Of a DNA stretch of 29,698 nucleotides, positions 22,119-29,698 are shown piece by piece (the stretch's first letter is position 1; every line of letters begins with the position of its first letter). The position numbers were made by a program, and so were the translations under genes. Source of the stretch: Ga0077553 sp038215275 (GTDB lineage: Bacteria; Acidobacteriota; Terriglobia; Bryobacterales; Bryobacteraceae); the NCBI GenBank assembly GCA_038215275.1, contig JBBQRA010000042.1, positions 1-29,698 on the forward strand, written 5' to 3'. A model generated the notes under the pieces. The model was given only the letters and a program-made list of their open reading frames with translations, did no database searches and was not told the DNA's origin.

Positions 22119-24752
22119 TTACCGTTTCACGAATACCTGCGGCGAAGCGCCCACCAGGTAGAGGGCCGTAATGGCCTTCAACCGGTTGCTAGTTTGGGCG
22201 TTCACCGCTTGCAGAATGATGGCCCGCGCACTGCTCGAAAGCGTACCCCGGTTCAAAGCATTCGCCGCCGCTGTAACCAGCGCATCCGGGTTCGTCGCGA
22301 GTTGATCCCACGGGTTCAGATCGAGCACCGCAGCATTGCCCAACCCATTGCTCGCCAGGCGGTAGATCAGGTTCACGGCGTTCATTGCCGTAGTGGCGTT
22401 TAACGCCTGGAACTCAGGCCCCGGCTTCGAGAAAGGCGAGAAGTAGCTGAATACACTGCCGGGGTGGAACAGGTTCTGCCCCACCCCGCTGATCGTGCTG
22501 GCCAAGCCGCCGTTCGAACGCATATCCAGTGCCCGGATGATGTTCAGGGTCAAAGCCAACGGCTCCCGCAGCGAACCTTGGTCGGCGTTCAGTTCCGAAT
22601 AAGCGCCCGCGCCCGTTCCCGCTTCCAGATCGGTCAGAATCGCTTCCACAACCTCTTTCAGGTCGCCGCGAACGCCGCTGCTGTTGCTGCTAAAAACGCG
22701 CGCCACCCGTTCCACATAGGCTGGCGACGGGTTAGAAGTCACCAACCGTTGAATCAGCCGGTAGGAGACAAACGGCCCGACATTCGGATGATTGAAGATC
22801 GCATCGAGCACCGCGGCCAGATCCTGCTGTGCCATTTGGCCGGCCGGAATCGTAACCCCAGGCAGGATAGCTTTGGCGGTCGCATCGTGTTCGGCCTCGA
22901 TCGGAATCATGGGCGCCGCCCAGTTGTCCGGGGCGCGGAATCGTGGCGCCGCGCCGTTCATCGGAGCCGACGTCCAACCCGTAAACGCCTTCGCTAACTC
23001 AGAAACGTGCGATTCGTCGTAGCTCGCGGGGTTCCCTGTCTTCGGGGTTCCATTAGCATTGAGTTCGACCAGTCCGATGGTAAACAACTGCATCAGTTCC
23101 CGGGCATAGTTCTCGTTCGCCACCGTGTTCCGCGCCGGATTCGCTTTGGGGTTGTTCAGCATGTTCAAATACCGGCCCATCGCCGGATTCAGCGTGATCC
23201 GCTCGAGCAGCCGCCGATAGTTCCCAAACGCCTCCTCGTGCAGAATCCGCAGATATGGCACATACTGCCGGTGCTCGCCCAGATCAACGGCCGAGACGAC
23301 GAGAATGGAATGCAACGCGAAGGCAACCCGGTGCCGTAACTGGTCCGGCGCAACCAGAGCGTTTGAAATCCATGTCGTCTGCAGCCGGCTCATTCCTTCG
23401 TTTGATCCGCCAGCCTCCGGAACCAGCGCATCCGGCAATAGCGTCACCGGTGTCCGGAACTGTTCGGCTAACCACGCCGTCCGGCCGATCGCCTGCAGCT
23501 TGGCGATCGACGCCGGATCCGCCCCGTAGCCCGCCTGCTCCAAAAACCGAATCGCCGAGCCGTAGCTCATCAATTCCTGGGCGTTCTCCACCCGGACGAC
23601 CGTCCGGCCCGACTCCCCTCCGCCCGGCGCCGGGTTCACCACCCGCAGCGTCGTCATCTGCCCTGCCACGGGCGCAAGAATCGCCGTGGCCCGCAGTTGG
23701 CCATCACTCACATATGTCGTCGGAAGTTCAAACGAACCCAGGAAGACCTTCGACGATGGCGTAAATAACGACCCGTTCAACGTGAATGTTGTGCTGCCAC
23801 TCCCCTGGGGCGCCGTCGTTAACGACGGGTTTAACGGAGACTGCTGAACTAACGGCACCGGCGACGTTCCCGTCTTGGCCAACGCCGGCGTTGCGCTGCT
23901 CAATACGGGAGTAGGATTCTGTAGAGTGACGGTCGCTACCGCGAACCCGCGCCCGTCGTGGCGACTGATTACTTTCACTTCCACGCGCCCGGACGCCGTC
24001 GCCGCCACCGGAGCAGTGTAAAGGCCTGTCGCATCAATCGTCCCCACCGCCGGATTCCCCCCGGCGATCTCATTTACTAACCAGTCAACGGTATTGAAAG
24101 AAGTGTTAGACACAAAAGCGTTGAATTTAACCGTCGCGCCGCCTCGCACCGTAGTCGAGGTCGGTGACATGGTCACCTTCACTGGCGCATAGACGGACAA
24201 GCCCCGAACGCTGCTCGATGAAGCTCCGGGATCAGGGTTCGACACGATCACATCAATCGAGTTCCCCGCCGGATTCTCAGCCACCGCCGAAACTTCGAGC
24301 TCCGTCGTGCTCAGAAACCGCGGCGCCGCCGGCTTGCCTTCCAGCGTCACCGTGCTCGTCGGCAGAAAGTTCGATCCGCGAATGCGTAACGTGTAGGCCA
24401 AACCCGTGTTCACCCCCGTCGGATCCAGGGCTGTGATGGCCGGATTGGCATTGTTGATCGTCACCATCGCGGTCGCCGATTTGGTCTCGTCCGCCAGCGC
24501 CGTTGCCCGCACCGTAACAGTACCGCCAGCCGGAATCGTCGAAGGCGCAGTGAACTGCCCGGCCGCGCTGATCGTTCCCGAAGTAGCCGTCCACCGGACA
24601 GCCGTGTTCGTTGTGTTCTTGACAGTAGCCGAAAAGCTACGGGATTCATTGACGCGAAGCGTCCCCGTCGTCGGCGAAACTGTAATCGTGACCTGTTGCG
24701 CATGCAGTAGGCCAATGAGAAGGATGGTCGATAGGGTCAGTCGGGACAGCAT
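22119..24752 (-). CDS. DUF1800 family secreted protein with Ig-like and IPT/TIG-like domains
   Basis: 877 residues. Signal peptide MLSRLTLSTILLIGLLHAQ. Residues 22-100 and 192-280 are Ig-like (Big-type) beta domains (SPTTGTLRVNESRSFSATVK; VKVTMSPTSTTVRGGATVKF). Residues 105-190 and 283-395 look like IPT/TIG domains (NPAITALDPTGVNTG). DUF1800 spans about 400-870, with RHRVAFALHSILVVS, NENYARELMQLFTIGLVEL and LTDLEA. DUF1800 and DUF1501 genes are commonly adjacent; together they may act on the cell surface, but their reaction is unknown. AGGA lies 6-7 nt before the ATG, within a hairpin arm. Confidence 0.9.
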   Translation of the reverse strand: MLSRLTLSTILLIGLLHAQQVTITVSPTTGTLRVNESRSFSATVKNTTNTAVRWTATSGTISAAGQFTAPSTIPAGGTVTVRATALADETKSATAMVTINNANPAITALDPTGVNTGLAYTLRIRGSNFLPTSTVTLEGKPAAPRFLSTTELEVSAVAENPAGNSIDVIVSNPDPGASSSSVRGLSVYAPVKVTMSPTSTTVRGGATVKFNAFVSNTSFNTVDWLVNEIAGGNPAVGTIDATGLYTAPVAATASGRVEVKVISRHDGRGFAVATVTLQNPTPVLSSATPALAKTGTSPVPLVQQSPLNPSLTTAPQGSGSTTFTLNGSLFTPSSKVFLGSFELPTTYVSDGQLRATAILAPVAGQMTTLRVVNPAPGGGESGRTVVRVENAQELMSYGSAIRFLEQAGYGADPASIAKLQAIGRTAWLAEQFRTPVTLLPDALVPEAGGSNEGMSRLQTTWISNALVAPDQLRHRVAFALHSILVVSAVDLGEHRQYVPYLRILHEEAFGNYRRLLERITLNPAMGRYLNMLNNPKANPARNTVANENYARELMQLFTIGLVELNANGTPKTGNPASYDESHVSELAKAFTGWTSAPMNGAAPRFRAPDNWAAPMIPIEAEHDATAKAILPGVTIPAGQMAQQDLAAVLDAIFNHPNVGPFVSYRLIQRLVTSNPSPAYVERVARVFSSNSSGVRGDLKEVVEAILTDLEAGTGAGAYSELNADQGSLREPLALTLNIIRALDMRSNGGLASTISGVGQNLFHPGSVFSYFSPFSKPGPEFQALNATTAMNAVNLIYRLASNGLGNAAVLDLNPWDQLATNPDALVTAAANALNRGTLSSSARAIILQAVNAQTSNRLKAITALYLVGASPQVFVKR

Positions 24753-24758
24753 CGGTTG

Positions 24759-24777
24759 TCCTGAGAGTAACAGGACT
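24759..24777 (-). promoter_or_regulatory. Hairpin that can hide the DUF1800 ribosome binding site
   Basis: On the transcript strand GTCCTG-TTACTCT-CAGGAC is a perfect 6-bp inverted repeat whose 3' arm contains the AGGA used by the ATG 5-7 nt later. A further TAGTCCTG-like direct repeat lies upstream. Stem is short, so control by folding is only possible. Confidence 0.35.
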
Positions 24778-24829
24778 ACCAGGACTCGTCCAGAGTTAGT
24801 TTGCCTTACTCTTTACTCGGTAAAATGCC

Positions 24830-25702
24830 TCATGCCTCGTAAATCGAGGGTTCGCCCGGCGGCCGCGTCTTCCACCGCCGATGTATCCAGAGCCATTGGT
24901 CCGGATAACGCCGAATCGCCCGCTCCAGTGCGTTTTGAATCCGCTGCGTGTCGATCAGCACGTTCCCCGTAATTCCTACCGGAGGATCGAACCGGAGAAT
25001 GTACTTCCGCTCCTCATCCGACCACACGGCATAGCCTGGAATCACCGTGGCGCCGGTTCGGGCCGCCAGCTTGGCGAACGTGGGACTGACGCAAGCCTTC
25101 CGTCCAAAGAAGTTCACAAACATGCCGTCGTCCAGCCCGACGTTCTGGTCCACCAGAATCCCCACCGCCTGATTCGCTTCAAGCGCCCTGTAGATGGGCC
25201 GGATTCCGTCGGCCTTCCCGAACACGATGTTGCCACTCGCGGTTCGCCGCTCCCTTACGAGCGAATCGAGCAACGGATTATCGAGTGGCCGGACGATGAT
25301 GTGCATCGGTTCGGTCATTAACGCGTGAGCAAACGCCGACAGTTCCCAATTCCCCAGATGCAGCGTCGCGAACAAGACGCCCTTTCCTTTCGCCTTTGCC
25401 GCCTCATAGTGTTCGAATCCTTCGTACCGGATCCACTCTCCCACATTCTCCTTGTTGATCTGGGGAAACCGGGCGAAACAAACCAACATACGGCCAATCG
25501 ACCGGAAAACGCCGTCGATTACTTCGGGGTCCATCCCCGTCAATTCACAGTTCCGCTCTGCCACCCGCCGCAACTTCGGTACAGCCCGATCCAGCACTTT
25601 CGCGTAAACCGAACCCAGAAACTGGGTTGGCCCGTAGCTTACGGTGGCAAGAAGCAGGCGGACTAGCCAATACTCCAAGCGGTTTCGCCGCTCGCTACGC
25701 AA
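24830..25702 (-). CDS. LpxL/HtrB-type lysophospholipid (lipid A) acyltransferase
   Basis: 290 residues from a TTG at 25702 preceded by GGAGG; this start lies inside the end of mnmA, and a longer frame to 25789 would overlap it further without matching the family. N-terminal membrane helix (EYWLVRLLLATVSYGPTQFLG), acyltransferase motif HLGNWE at 115-120 (HX4E), later RPLDNPLLD, VGILVDQN, FFGRKA and WIHRRWKTRP. Such inner-membrane enzymes add a secondary acyl chain to lipid A or related lipids. Ends the desulfurase-mnmA operon without an obvious functional tie. Confidence 0.85.
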   Translation of the reverse strand: MRSERRNRLEYWLVRLLLATVSYGPTQFLGSVYAKVLDRAVPKLRRVAERNCELTGMDPEVIDGVFRSIGRMLVCFARFPQINKENVGEWIRYEGFEHYEAAKAKGKGVLFATLHLGNWELSAFAHALMTEPMHIIVRPLDNPLLDSLVRERRTASGNIVFGKADGIRPIYRALEANQAVGILVDQNVGLDDGMFVNFFGRKACVSPTFAKLAARTGATVIPGYAVWSDEERKYILRFDPPVGITGNVLIDTQRIQNALERAIRRYPDQWLWIHRRWKTRPPGEPSIYEA

Positions 25703-26795
25703 TCCACCCGCCTCCCAGAACCAAGTCGCCGTCGTATACGGCAGCCCCTTGGCCCGGGGTAACGGCGCGCTGTGCCTGATCGAACTCAACCTTTACGCCA
25801 CCGTCCACCACGCGTAGCGTCGCCGGCGCCGGTACATGCCGGTTCCGGATTCTCACCTGCGCCCGGATGGCCTCGGCCGGCTCGGCGATCGAGATCCAGT
25901 TCATGTCGCGGACGGTCATCCGCGTGGTCAACAAATCTTCTGGTCCGCCCACGGTCACACGGTTCGCTGCCGGCTCGGTGGCAATCACGTAAAGCGGTTC
26001 CGCCGCCGCCACACCCAACCCGCGGCGCTGCCCCACGGTGTAGTTGTGGAATCCAGCGTGCCGGCCCACCACTTCGCCGCTCTGGGTCACAATCTCGCCA
26101 TCGCCCGCCGGCAGGGCCATGCCCTGCTCATTGGCGTACGCCGCAATGAACGCCGCATAGTCGCCGTTCGGCACGAAGCAGATCTCCTGCGAATCCTGCT
26201 TCTCGGCCACGGGTAGGCCGGCCTCCCGCGCCAACTCCCGAGTTTCCGTCTTCAGCATCTCGCCTAAGGGAAACAGGGTCTTGGCCAGTTGATCCTGCGT
26301 CAAACCCAGCAGGAAGTATGTCTGGTCCTTCGTCGAATCGACGGCCCGGCGCAGTTGATAGCGGCCGGAGTTCTCATCAAACGAAACCCGGGCGTAGTGA
26401 CCGGTAGCGATCTTCTCGGCGCCGATGCCAGCCGCCATTTCAAGAAACGTCTCGAACTTGATGAAGTTGTTGCAGAGCGTACACGGAATCGGCGTCCGGC
26501 CCTGCAGATAGTCATCCACAAACGGCCGCACCACGTGCTGTTCAAACTGGTCCTCGAAGTTGACGACATAGTACGGGATGCCGAGAAACTGCGAGACGTA
26601 TCGAGCGTCATAAACATCATCGATCGAGCAACAGCGTCCGGAGGCCGTTTCGGTAGCCAACTCCGGCAGCCGCCGCTGATTCCAGAGCTGCATCGTCATG
26701 CCGACAATGCTCCGCCCCTCGCGCTTCAGCAACGCGGCGACCGCCGAAGAATCCACGCCGCCCGACATGGCGACTGCAATCAATCCATTAGACAT
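25695..26795 (-). CDS. mnmA: tRNA 2-thiouridylase MnmA
   Basis: 366 residues from the ATG at 26795. Adenylates and thiolates U34 of Lys, Glu and Gln tRNAs. PP-loop SGGVDSS at 11-17, catalytic Cys105 (PIPCTLCN) and Cys206 (QEICFVPN), TKDQTYFL at 155-162 and a C-terminal beta-barrel (VGQRRGLG, VRIRNRH). ATG lies 8 bp inside the end of the cysteine desulfurase gene, so the two are coupled. A frame to 26825 would add a run that is only the desulfurase gene in another frame. Confidence 0.95.
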   Translation of the reverse strand: MSNGLIAVAMSGGVDSSAVAALLKREGRSIVGMTMQLWNQRRLPELATETASGRCCSIDDVYDARYVSQFLGIPYYVVNFEDQFEQHVVRPFVDDYLQGRTPIPCTLCNNFIKFETFLEMAAGIGAEKIATGHYARVSFDENSGRYQLRRAVDSTKDQTYFLLGLTQDQLAKTLFPLGEMLKTETRELAREAGLPVAEKQDSQEICFVPNGDYAAFIAAYANEQGMALPAGDGEIVTQSGEVVGRHAGFHNYTVGQRRGLGVAAAEPLYVIATEPAANRVTVGGPEDLLTTRMTVRDMNWISIAEPAEAIRAQVRIRNRHVPAPATLRVVDGGVKVEFDQAQRAVTPGQGAAVYDGDLVLGGGWIA

Positions 26796-27903
26796 AAGTG
26801 GGGGAGAGTTTCCGTAAGTGCGCAACGGCGGAGGCGACGGCCGCGATCAGCGCCTCTACCTCATCCAGGGTATTCGATTCACCCAGCGAAAACCGGATGC
26901 AGCTTTTAGCCTCCGTCTTCGTCAGACCGATGGCCAATAGCGCCGGCGAAGGCTCTACCGCGCCCGAAGAACAGGCGGCGCCGGAGGAGACCGAGAATCC
27001 GCGCAGGTCGAGCGCGATCACCAGCGCTTCGCCTTCCAGGCCAGCAAAGCGAATATTCGTAGTGTTCGGCAATCGCGGAGCGGCCGCGGCCTGCACCACC
27101 GCATCCGGCACCGCTGTTACGATGCCAGCCTCTAAACGATCTCGCAACGCTCCCAACTCCTCAGGCAGAGGCCTGGCCGCCGACGCACCTAGCGCCACGA
27201 TGCCCGGGACATTTTCGGTTCCGGCCCGCCGCCCGCTTTCGTGCCTTCCGCCGAACATCTGCGGCGCCAGGTCGATGCCCTTCCGGACGTACAAGGCGCC
27301 GATGCCTTTGGGCGCGTACATCTTATGGCCGCTCACGGAATAGAGGTCCGCGCCCAACGCGGCGACCTCCACGGCCATTCGCCCCGGCGCCTGCACCCCG
27401 TCCGAATGAAACAACGCGCCAAACTCATGGGCCACCGCGGCCAGTGCCTTCAGCGGCTGCACCGTCCCGAACTCATTGTTTGCATGCATAATCGAGACAA
27501 GATCCGTCTCTGGCCGCATGGCCGCGCGCAGGGCGTCCGGCGAAATCATCCCATGACAATCAGGAGCGACCACGGTCACCTGCTCCCGCCGCCCCAGCGT
27601 CTGCGCCACGGCCGGGTGCTCGATCCCGCTCGTCACCACGTGCCGCGCCGGCAGCGAGAGCGCCAGATTGTTTGCCTCCGTCCCGCCGCTCGTAAACACG
27701 ATCTCCTTCGGCGAACAACCCAATCGTGCCGCCAGTTGCCGCCGTGCCGTTTCCACCATCTGCCGGGCTTGCTGCCCGTCCCGATGAATGCTCGAAGGAT
27801 TGCCGCACGCCTCTGTCAACGCCGGCAGCATCGCCGCCAGCACATCGGCCGCTACCGGAGTCGTTGCGTTATGGTCGAAGTAAGCCAACTTCCATGGTAT
27901 CAA
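26788..27903 (-). CDS. Cysteine desulfurase (NifS/IscS type)
   Basis: 371 residues. PLP enzyme that removes sulfur from cysteine as a persulfide. PLP Lys194 in SGHKMYAPKG, active Cys311 in SSGAACSSG, FDHNATTP start, SGGTEANN at 72-79, HESGRRAGTEN at 221-231. Start is a TTG at 27903; a second TTG at 27888 gives LAYFDHN directly after a GGAAG and may be the real one. It overlaps the end of the membrane-protein gene by about 20-35 bp. Next to mnmA, so it is the likely sulfur donor for 2-thiouridine. Confidence 0.93.
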   Translation of the reverse strand: MIPWKLAYFDHNATTPVAADVLAAMLPALTEACGNPSSIHRDGQQARQMVETARRQLAARLGCSPKEIVFTSGGTEANNLALSLPARHVVTSGIEHPAVAQTLGRREQVTVVAPDCHGMISPDALRAAMRPETDLVSIMHANNEFGTVQPLKALAAVAHEFGALFHSDGVQAPGRMAVEVAALGADLYSVSGHKMYAPKGIGALYVRKGIDLAPQMFGGRHESGRRAGTENVPGIVALGASAARPLPEELGALRDRLEAGIVTAVPDAVVQAAAAPRLPNTTNIRFAGLEGEALVIALDLRGFSVSSGAACSSGAVEPSPALLAIGLTKTEAKSCIRFSLGESNTLDEVEALIAAVASAVAHLRKLSPTYV

Positions 27904-29698
27904 GGCGCGAAATCCGCACCGAACGAATCCACACCGTTCCAGGCGACGGATTCACCAGCCGAAGCCAGGTTTGCGGGGGCGGCGCCGCCCCGGCCGGAAT
28001 GACGAAACGAACCCAACGGAACTCCCGGCCGAGTTCTCCGATTGTGTGATCCTGCTCGGCGGCGTCATAGCCCTGCCCGCCGTAAAAATCCGCGTAGAAA
28101 GCGCTCGTATCGCCTGCGGCGCGCGCTTCGAAATCGACAACATACTCGAAATCCGCCCGCAGAGGCACCGGGTGCTGCGCAATACCCAACGGCCGCCCGG
28201 AAAGCTCCACTACGCCGGGTTCGGGACGCGTGCCGCCAGTGATCTCCCACCGCTCAAGGGACAGCGGAGGGCCGGGCTTCCGCTCTCCAGAGTATACCGG
28301 TTGCTGGCGATTGAAGACCACTTGGTAGCCTTCCGTTTCCTCCCGCCGCAGCACGTTAACGCGGCGAACCCCTGAGTCGTCGTACCGCATCAGGACGATG
28401 TTCCGATAAGGAATCCAGGTCGGTGCCTTGCGCAGGATGAAACCCCGATGCCCCATCGTGTTCTCGGCCAACAGCCCCTTCGCGTCGGCATCGAACACCA
28501 GATCCGCGTATTCGGCTCCCGCGGTTCCCGGTTTGCCGGGCGAGAACATTTTCAAATTCACGTTGTCAGACCGGTACAGGTTCTTCACGAACACGTCGCT
28601 GTTGTACGGGGACAAACCCAACGCCGGCTGCGTCAGCACGAACATCGTCGGCACCGTGATCTCAGGCACGGTTGTCTTCAGTCCGGTTCCAATTCGCTCC
28701 AAGTCCGCCGTCCATCGAGTCTGCCTGGCGTTATAGGAGAGCGCGAGCAATGCCGCGCCGCAGAAAGCGCCCAGCCGGACCCAGCGGCTCCAGGGCGCCC
28801 GGAGGGACAAAAGCAGGATGGTGACCACCAACGGCAGGATCAATTGCTGAATCATCGGTGCTCGCGTCCCTGGAACCCAAACGGAACTTGTCATTTCGAG
28901 GGCCACCGTTCCAGCGCCGAGTCCGCACGCGGCCATCCCGATCTCCAGCGCCAACCGCCTCCCGCCTGCCGTTTCCACGGTCTCGCCGCAGAGCCGGAAG
29001 AAGACAATTCCCAGCGCCACAGCAGCGGCGAAGCACACCGCCAGTTCCAACCGTTGCAATCGCCACATCTCCTCAATCACATGTCCATACACCGGGTCCC
29101 ACACCCACGCAAAAACCGACCGCATCAGGCGCCCCACCGCGGAGCCATCGACCATCAAGGTTTCCGCCGGTACAACCCCCACGGTTGCCCAGATCATGCA
29201 AAACACAGCCAGCACTCCGCAGAAGGGCAGCGCATCGGCCACGCCCTTCCGCCAGCCCAATCGAATTGTCCCCACCCCGGCGATGGCTAACAGCGCCGAA
29301 GCCTGAAGCGTATACGTCGAGAGCGCAACCAGATACAGGAGCAGGCTTCCGGCCAACCAGCCGGCCTCTGTACGCCCGCTGTCGAGATACCTCACATAGG
29401 CCGCGACCGCCAACAGCGATGTCGAAGCCGCCATCAGCATGGTCCAGTTAATTTGGCCGACGATTCCCGAGCAGCTCCACAACAGTGCAATCGCCCCGGC
29501 CGCGAGAGCCAGCCGCCGGTACGCCAAGCCCCCAAGGGTCGCCACCAGCGCATACACCGACAACCCGCAAACAAGGTCCACCACTTTTCGAACCGCGTAA
29601 AGGCCGTAGGCGGTATCGATGATCAGCGGCTTTACGGCCAGGTACCACCAAGGCGCCAGCGGATTCCGCGCATCATGCTCCCAGAACGCCCGCTGAGC
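27869..29698 (-). CDS. Large membrane protein with C-terminal beta domain, 5' end beyond the window
   Basis: 610 codons open to the window edge, beginning AQRAFWEHDARNPLAPWWYL; the GTG at 29584 is internal, not the start. Residues 20-320 contain 8 or so membrane spans (for example VCGLSVYALVATLGGLAY, LAVCFAAAVALGIVFF, ILPLVVTILLLSLR). After about 330 a soluble part follows with a beta-sandwich like end (ADFEYVVDFEARAAGDTSAF, FVIPAGAAPPPQTWLRLVNP, WIRSVRISRLD), similar to carbohydrate-binding-like domains. The span pattern resembles membrane glycosyltransferase-like proteins, but no DxD or known motif is seen. Function unknown. It precedes and overlaps the cysteine desulfurase gene. Confidence 0.75.
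   Translation of the reverse strand, partial: AQRAFWEHDARNPLAPWWYLAVKPLIIDTAYGLYAVRKVVDLVCGLSVYALVATLGGLAYRRLALAAGAIALLWSCSGIVGQINWTMLMAASTSLLAVAAYVRYLDSGRTEAGWLAGSLLLYLVALSTYTLQASALLAIAGVGTIRLGWRKGVADALPFCGVLAVFCMIWATVGVVPAETLMVDGSAVGRLMRSVFAWVWDPVYGHVIEEMWRLQRLELAVCFAAAVALGIVFFRLCGETVETAGGRRLALEIGMAACGLGAGTVALEMTSSVWVPGTRAPMIQQLILPLVVTILLLSLRAPWSRWVRLGAFCGAALLALSYNARQTRWTADLERIGTGLKTTVPEITVPTMFVLTQPALGLSPYNSDVFVKNLYRSDNVNLKMFSPGKPGTAGAEYADLVFDADAKGLLAENTMGHRGFILRKAPTWIPYRNIVLMRYDDSGVRRVNVLRREETEGYQVVFNRQQPVYSGERKPGPPLSLERWEITGGTRPEPGVVELSGRPLGIAQHPVPLRADFEYVVDFEARAAGDTSAFYADFYGGQGYDAAEQDHTIGELGREFRWVRFVIPAGAAPPPQTWLRLVNPSPGTVWIRSVRISRLDTMEVGLLRP

Noticed and set aside
28448..29290. 280-codon + strand open frame
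   Set aside because: Antisense to the membrane protein, rich in Gln, His and Arg as expected from a shadow frame.
1..29698. CRISPR array, rRNA, tRNA or insertion sequence
   Set aside because: No regular short repeats with spacers, no rRNA or cloverleaf sequence noticed, and no transposase motif or terminal inverted repeats noticed by eye.

Overview
The window is dense, high-GC bacterial DNA with short gaps, many overlapping start and stop codons, and several GTG and TTG starts. The DUF1800/DUF1501 secreted pair with Ig-like and IPT/TIG-like domains, secreted alpha/beta hydrolases and MA-like peptidases suggest an Acidobacteriota genome, perhaps of the Bryobacterales/Solibacter type. That placement is inference; there is no rRNA or tRNA gene in the window to anchor it.

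Layout. 1-219: a broken end in which a FabH-like ketoacyl synthase fragment (- strand) meets the 3' end of an unrelated + strand membrane ORF. 230-2353 (-): fused E1 alpha/beta of a branched-chain 2-oxoacid dehydrogenase. 2419-3327 (+): rsgA, followed by about 430 bp of decayed tandem repeats, some made of rsgA-derived sequence. 3697-4863 (-): zinc peptidase with SH3-like and TPR-like parts. 4956-5942 (+): helical repeat protein of unknown role. 5953-6903 (-): di-heme cytochrome c. 6949-9942 (-): dnaE2 with a GTTC-N7-GTTC (LexA-like) site touching its start codon. 9987-11999 (+): oligopeptidase B. 11976-14801 (-): translationally coupled operon of a small conserved protein, an AlkC-like DNA alkylation repair protein, and an ABC-2 type ATPase and permease. 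14821-15764 (+): FmdB zinc ribbon, terminator, degenerate prolyl-4-hydroxylase-like protein and a 31-residue single-span membrane protein. 15761-17677 (-): secreted alpha/beta hydrolase. 17766-20280 (+): LysM/peptidoglycan-binding protein, a small overlapping ORF and a Het-C-like protein, which look like a cell-envelope antagonism module. 20292-20723 (+): trxC. 20720-24752 (-): DUF1800 then DUF1501. 24830-29698 (-): coupled operon of a large membrane protein (5' end outside the window), cysteine desulfurase, mnmA and an LpxL-type acyltransferase.

Working groups. Cysteine desulfurase and MnmA supply sulfur for 2-thiouridine at tRNA position 34. DUF1800 and DUF1501 are normally exported partners. 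AlkC-like protein and DnaE2 both concern damaged DNA but sit in separate units. The most interesting parts are the LysM/Het-C module, the LexA-like box at dnaE2, the rsgA-derived intergenic repeats, the apparently inactivated dioxygenase with its micro-membrane protein, and a symmetric promoter element in the 19-bp gap between two divergent genes.
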